NCBI RefSeq assembly: GCF_020736845.1
Contig: NZ_JAFFQR010000112.1
Span: 421,903-485,902 of the forward strand
Length of the DNA: 64,000 nt
Direction of reading: 5' to 3'
From: Paenibacillus farraposensis
GTDB lineage: Bacteria; Bacillota; Bacilli; Paenibacillales; Paenibacillaceae
The position numbers and the translations under genes are program-made. This document shows positions 60,193 through 64,000 of the stretch, one piece after another (position 1 is the first letter of the stretch; the number at the start of each line of letters is the position of its first letter). The notes under the pieces were generated by a model. The model worked only from the letters and a program-made list of their open reading frames with translations. It made no database searches and was not told the origin of the DNA.

Positions 60193-61074
60193 TTATTTAT
60201 GAACATCCTGACCTGGATAGAGGCTGCTCAGCTTTACTTTATCTTCAAAAATATGCAGCAACGTTCGCACAATGGGGGTGTGCTCATCATGTGTATGCAA
60301 TATAATGGAAGCAGGGGAAATCGAAATCAGCGTGCTGACAATTCGATCCTCAACCTCCATTTCCAGCTCCATTCCCGGCATTTCCACGATGATGTCATCT
60401 GCATCCGGAGCCGAGATAGGAACCATGGCACTATCGAGAATGGTAAAATCATGCCCGCCTTGATGAAGCACATGCACGAGCGGAACTTTACTTTCCTGAA
60501 AAAACACAAAGTGTTTGAGCAGCCCCATAAATTCTTCATACTGCCTGTCTGCCCAAAATTCCTCCATGGCATAGTCAACAATTTCTTCAAGCTCTTTTTT
60601 ATATGCATGCAGCCTGAATTGAATAAGCCCTTCTAAATTAATGACAGGAAGCTCCTTAAAATCTTTTTCCAAAAGAGTGGTCAGTTTACCGTGGCGCTTT
60701 AAACGTCCATTTGGGCCATCGTCGTTTAACAGGCAGCGAATCATGCTGCAAATTCGGGCCGTGTCCTCTTTGTCCAGCAGCGAACAGGCTTTATCGAGAG
60801 TTTGATTCAGCAGCTGCCATTCCTTAACCTGGATAATATAATCCGCTATTGCCGAAGACATGATGCCGTATACACAGGGTAAAAAGCTTGCAAAAGCCTC
60901 ATTGCTTCCTGTGCCCTTGCAGGTCCATGCCACTTTATTTTTCAGCTGTCTGAAAGTGAATCGAAATCCGCGCCGTGACATATGTAGTCCCTTGGTTCTA
61001 CTCTTGACCACCTCATAAAAACGATCGGCTTCCTGATCTCCGTCTGTTTCGGTCCATACAGTAAAAAGTTCCAT
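60193..61074 (-). CDS. ytxC: Sporulation protein YtxC
   Basis: A 293-aa protein matching the YtxC family of sporulation proteins of unknown biochemistry. The N-terminal region (LFTVWTETDGDQEADRFYEV), the central helical part (EGLIQFRLHAYKKELEEIVD) and SISPASIILHTHDEHTPIVR near the end are as in family members. The ATG at 61074 has AAGGAGTGA just upstream; the longer frame merely reads through it. The next 400 bases (61075-61477) hold only this promoter and the mqnC terminator. Confidence 0.88.
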   Translation of the reverse strand: MELFTVWTETDGDQEADRFYEVVKSRTKGLHMSRRGFRFTFRQLKNKVAWTCKGTGSNEAFASFLPCVYGIMSSAIADYIIQVKEWQLLNQTLDKACSLLDKEDTARICSMIRCLLNDDGPNGRLKRHGKLTTLLEKDFKELPVINLEGLIQFRLHAYKKELEEIVDYAMEEFWADRQYEEFMGLLKHFVFFQESKVPLVHVLHQGGHDFTILDSAMVPISAPDADDIIVEMPGMELEMEVEDRIVSTLISISPASIILHTHDEHTPIVRTLLHIFEDKVKLSSLYPGQDVHK

Positions 61075-61371
61075 TGGCTCACTCCTTTCGATCACTGCTT
61101 TCAGTATATGGCGGCCTCCGAAGGGTTATACGAAGTGAACGGCTGGAAACAGGAAGTCACATATATAAGAGAACAAAGGCCGTTCCCCTGATTCATCTTT
61201 TGGATTTGCAGCGCTTCAAGGCGATCATTCAAATGACTGACCCACAGACTGAGATGATATATATGAAGCAATGGAAGATGTAGTAAAAACAAAGGATTTT
61301 TACGGCAATACGCTTGTACTCCATTACTCATGCTGACTGGCCATATGATAAAATACAAATAAGATGGATAC

Positions 61372-61418
61372 ACTAAAAAAGAGTAAAGATGTTGTAGCAT
61401 CCTCACTCTTTAGCAACA
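61372..61418 (-). terminator. Terminator of mqnC
   Basis: On the minus strand AAAGAGT-GAG-GATG pairs with CATC-TTT-ACTCTTT, followed by TTAG. It lies 60 nt beyond the mqnC stop. Confidence 0.75.
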
Positions 61419-61477
61419 GCCGTTTATTAAGCGTTTTTAATGATTACGAATATTTACGAATATTTACGAATGTATTT

Positions 61478-62611
61478 TTAATTTTGCATAATAAAATCAT
61501 GCTCAATATTGCTGGCGCTATCAAAAGTACGAATAATATCATAGCGGGTATTACGCTGCGCCGGAATGTGACCTGTCTCGCGGATCAACTGCAAGATGGA
61601 CTCGATGTTGACCTTATGCGTTGCGCCTGCGGCGGAAACGACATTTTCCTCAATCATCGTGCTGCCAAAATCATCGCAACCATAGTATAGCGATTTTTTG
61701 CCGACTTCCGGCCCCATCGTTACCCACGAAGATTGGATATGCTTGATGTTATCCAATACAAGACGGCTGATCGCAACAGTTTTTAAATATTCCTCCGGCG
61801 TCTGACGCTCCTTCTTCAGGTTCGTGTTGTCTGGCTGGAAGGTCCAAGGAATAAAGGCCAAAAATCCTTCAGAATTATATTTGTTTTCAATACATTCATC
61901 CTGGGCATCACGAACACGCAGCAAATGCAGCGCACGCTCCTCCATCAACTCACCAAAGCCGATAACCATCGTGGCAGTCGTGTTCATCCCAACCTTGTGA
62001 GCCGTTTGCATCACGTCCATCCAATCTCGCCAAGAGCCTTTGAGACGGCTGATTTTACGGCGAGTGCGGTCATCCAAAATTTCTCCGCCTCCACCCGGCA
62101 ATGAATCCAGTCCAGCCTCATGAATGGCACGAATGGTTTCTTCCATCGAAAGGCCGGATTTTTCCTTCATCTTATGAATTTCTGCTGGCGAGAAGGAGTG
62201 CATCGTAATATCGGGAAAACGCTCTTTAATGCCTTTCAGCAAATCTGTATAATAACTGAACGGCAGATTCGGATTTACACCGCCTTGCATCAGAATTTCG
62301 GTGCCTCCTACCTCCTGCGTTTCCTTGATCTTCTGAAAGATTACCTCATCTGGCAGAACATAACCTTCCTCAGAACCCGGTCTGCGGTAAAAAGCACAAA
62401 AGCGGCAATATACGTCACACACGTTCGTATAGTTAATATTTCGTCCGATGACGAAGGTTTTAATCGGATTCGGATGCATGCGATTCATGACTTTGTTCGC
62501 CGCATCGCCGATTTTTTCTACTTCATCTGATTCGAACAAAGCAACCGTATCCTCTAAATTCAGGCGTTCGCCGCGCAGGGCTTTATCTAAAATATGGTCG
62601 ATTACACTCAT
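61478..62611 (-). CDS. mqnC: Cyclic dehypoxanthinyl futalosine synthase MqnC
   Basis: A 377-aa radical SAM enzyme of the futalosine route to menaquinone. The cluster motif C-x3-C-x2-C is at Cys65, Cys69 and Cys72 (NVCDVYCRFCAF). EILMQGGVNPNLPFSYYTDL, LDSLPGGGGEIL and MVIGFGELMEERALHLLRV are family blocks. The ATG at 62611 has GAAGGAGG upstream. The other mqn genes are not in the window. It implies menaquinone made via futalosine rather than the men pathway, at least in part. Confidence 0.94.
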   Translation of the reverse strand: MSVIDHILDKALRGERLNLEDTVALFESDEVEKIGDAANKVMNRMHPNPIKTFVIGRNINYTNVCDVYCRFCAFYRRPGSEEGYVLPDEVIFQKIKETQEVGGTEILMQGGVNPNLPFSYYTDLLKGIKERFPDITMHSFSPAEIHKMKEKSGLSMEETIRAIHEAGLDSLPGGGGEILDDRTRRKISRLKGSWRDWMDVMQTAHKVGMNTTATMVIGFGELMEERALHLLRVRDAQDECIENKYNSEGFLAFIPWTFQPDNTNLKKERQTPEEYLKTVAISRLVLDNIKHIQSSWVTMGPEVGKKSLYYGCDDFGSTMIEENVVSAAGATHKVNIESILQLIRETGHIPAQRNTRYDIIRTFDSASNIEHDFIMQN

Positions 62612-62944
62612 GGTGTATCCTCCTTCGCTTTCACAGGGCAACGAAATGAAAGACAGGACTTATGAACGAGAATGCTTTCACAAACCTGCGTTCGAACCCT
62701 GCCGTAATGTATGTTCATGACTGGCCTTGTATGTTGTATTTGCTATTTAGCATAGTAAAACCTACTGATAATACTAACATATCTTTAGGTAAGGAACCAT
62801 ACATATTCCCGCTCCTTTCTGCTTTTCACTTGGAAAAAACATGCACCTGCCACGCTAATTGACAATAATTTATGTATACAAGTGAGAAGAAAGAGGATAT
62901 CAACATGCAATTCTTCACACTGCCCCTCATGTAAATTATACAGG

Positions 62945-62985
62945 AAAACAGCAGGCTTCCAGGAGCATTGGAAACTTGCTGTTTT
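62945..62985. terminator. Bidirectional terminator
   Basis: AAAACAGCAGGCTTCC pairs with GGAAACTTGCTGTTTT (two mismatches). It closes the trans-sulfuration gene on the minus strand. On the plus strand it directly follows a ribosome site and an 8-codon frame at about 62905-62934. The remainder of 62612-62944 shows no gene. Confidence 0.7.
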
Positions 62986-63041
62986 CTACAATGTCTATTC
63001 CCTCTCTATCAAACGCAAAATGTTGCGGAGATGCTGACGCT

Positions 63042-64000
63042 CTAGCGCAGAGCCTCGTTCAAATCGATGATCAGGTCGTCAATATCCTCCAGACCTACTG
63101 AAAAGCGAAGCAGTCCGTCTGTAATCCCGCGCTCCAGGCGCACACTATGCGGCATAGCCGCATGTGACATCATCGCCGGGTAAGACAAGATACTTTCCAC
63201 AGCTCCCAAACTCACCGCAACAATCGGAATGCGCACGCGACTCAAAACTTCCTTTGCCCGCTCACCAGAACCAACATCAAACGATAAAACGGCACCGTAG
63301 CCGCTGGATTGGCGCTCGTGGACAGAACGCCCCGGATGATTCTCCAGCCCCGGGTAGTATACAGCTTCAATATCGGTCCGCTCGTTCAGCCAGTTCGCAA
63401 GCTTAGCCGCGCTCTTTTCACTGTGTGCCATACGAGCTTCCAGCGTCTTCATGCCGCGCATGAGCAGCCATGACTCTTGCGGGGCCAGTACTGTTCCCAT
63501 TCCGTTTTGGAGCTGCTTGATCTGTCTCCCCAGCGATTCGGTACGTGCAACGGCAAGCCCTGCCAGCACATCACTGTGCCCACCGAGAAACTTGGTCGCA
63601 CTGTGCAGAACAATGTCGACGCCTTGCTCAATCGGCCGCTGATAATAAGGGGTCATGAATGTATTATCCACCAGCGTCAAAAGCCCTTTCTCCTGAGCCC
63701 AGGAGGTTACTGCTGCCACATCGATAATTTTGAGTGTAGGATTGGACGGAGTCTCCATATACACAGCCTTTGTATTTTCCTGCAATGCCTCTTTTACAAG
63801 CTTGAGGTCCGTCATATCAACAAAGGTGGTTTCAATATTCATCCGTTTTAGAATGGAGGTCAGCAGTCGATACGTGCCCCCGTATACGTCCTCAGAAACA
63901 ATCACATGATCTCCAGCGGACAGAAGCATAAGCACCGTTGAAATGGCTGCCATGCCCGATGCAAAGGCAAATCCTCTGGCCCCGCCTTCCAATAAGACAA
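63042..64000 (-). CDS. Trans-sulfuration PLP enzyme (cystathionine gamma-synthase/lyase family), N-terminus off the window
   Basis: At least 319 residues of a Cys/Met-metabolism PLP enzyme. GGARGFAFASGMAAISTVLM, VYMETPSNPTLKIIDVAAV, LVDNTFMTPYYQRPIEQGVD and the PLP-lysine block HSATKFLGGHSD are canonical, with SLGAVESILSYPAMMSHAAM near the end. The frame runs open to the window edge, so about 50-60 N-terminal residues are missing. Whether it is a synthase (MetI/MetB), beta-lyase or gamma-lyase cannot be settled without the neighbouring genes. Confidence 0.92.
   Translation of the reverse strand, partial: VLLEGGARGFAFASGMAAISTVLMLLSAGDHVIVSEDVYGGTYRLLTSILKRMNIETTFVDMTDLKLVKEALQENTKAVYMETPSNPTLKIIDVAAVTSWAQEKGLLTLVDNTFMTPYYQRPIEQGVDIVLHSATKFLGGHSDVLAGLAVARTESLGRQIKQLQNGMGTVLAPQESWLLMRGMKTLEARMAHSEKSAAKLANWLNERTDIEAVYYPGLENHPGRSVHERQSSGYGAVLSFDVGSGERAKEVLSRVRIPIVAVSLGAVESILSYPAMMSHAAMPHSVRLERGITDGLLRFSVGLEDIDDLIIDLNEALR

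Noticed and set aside
1..64000. CRISPR array, tRNA or rRNA genes, or an intact prophage
   Set aside because: No regularly spaced repeats, no cloverleaf-like sequence and no run of phage structural genes was seen on either strand.

Overview
The window looks like a chromosomal segment of an endospore-forming Paenibacillus, most likely of the P. polymyxa group. The evidence is: sporulation genes (yhbH, spoVR, prkA, ytxC, a gamma-type SASP and two CotS-like genes); an S-layer-anchored GH18 protein; strong GGAGG ribosome sites; low-to-mid G+C; and a receptor/peptide pair of the AloR/AloP type described in P. polymyxa. The species is inferred from gene content only.

Region 1 (1-20 kb) is variable and heavily decayed. 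0.5-2.5 kb holds a HEPN-domain gene, several gene remnants and repeats that recur at 15.5-16.0 kb. 3.2-13.5 kb is a redox island: an OYE-family flavin oxidoreductase, four short-chain dehydrogenases and an NmrA-like protein, interleaved with four TetR-family regulators. Palindromes in most of the promoters suggest local regulation. Three degenerate copies of one IS5-type element (2.6, 5.9 and 13.5 kb) lie at or near its edges. 14.4-19.0 kb carries three peptide-receptor loci: an HTH-less TPR receptor overlapping a secreted-peptide gene, an internally deleted aloR pseudogene, and an intact aloR-aloP pair. A Fur-box-linked fragment of a siderophore permease follows.

Region 2 (20-32.6 kb) is mostly intact: a DUF423 membrane protein, DegV, SLH-GH18, a YtcJ-like amidohydrolase, an Sfp-type phosphopantetheinyl transferase, a secreted GH43-ricin protein, an acyl-CoA thioesterase and the yhbH-spoVR operon. 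Region 3 (32.6-35.4 kb) is a second decay zone. It has a histidine kinase gutted by two deletions next to an intact response regulator, and an OPT transporter-DUF1177-AroM-aminopeptidase operon reduced to gene ends.

Region 4 (35.7-64 kb) is housekeeping and sporulation DNA: a YkoGH-like two-component system with two PepSY proteins, paired CotS-like genes, prkA, a DUF2161 nuclease-fold protein, an aminotransferase, a LuxR-type regulator, a coiled-coil/phosphodiester-glycosidase pair, an AbrB-like regulator, trmL, serC, a GSI-type glutamine synthetase, aroF, ispH, a two-component system beside an HtrA protease, a gamma-SASP, a 3D-domain protein, ytxC, mqnC and the start-truncated gene of a trans-sulfuration enzyme. 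Most of these units end in clear intrinsic terminators.

The most unusual material is the peptide-signalling cluster at 14.4-19 kb, the repeat-bracketed cassettes at 0.9-2.5 and 15.5-16.0 kb, and the recurring pattern of genes that keep both ends but lost their middles.
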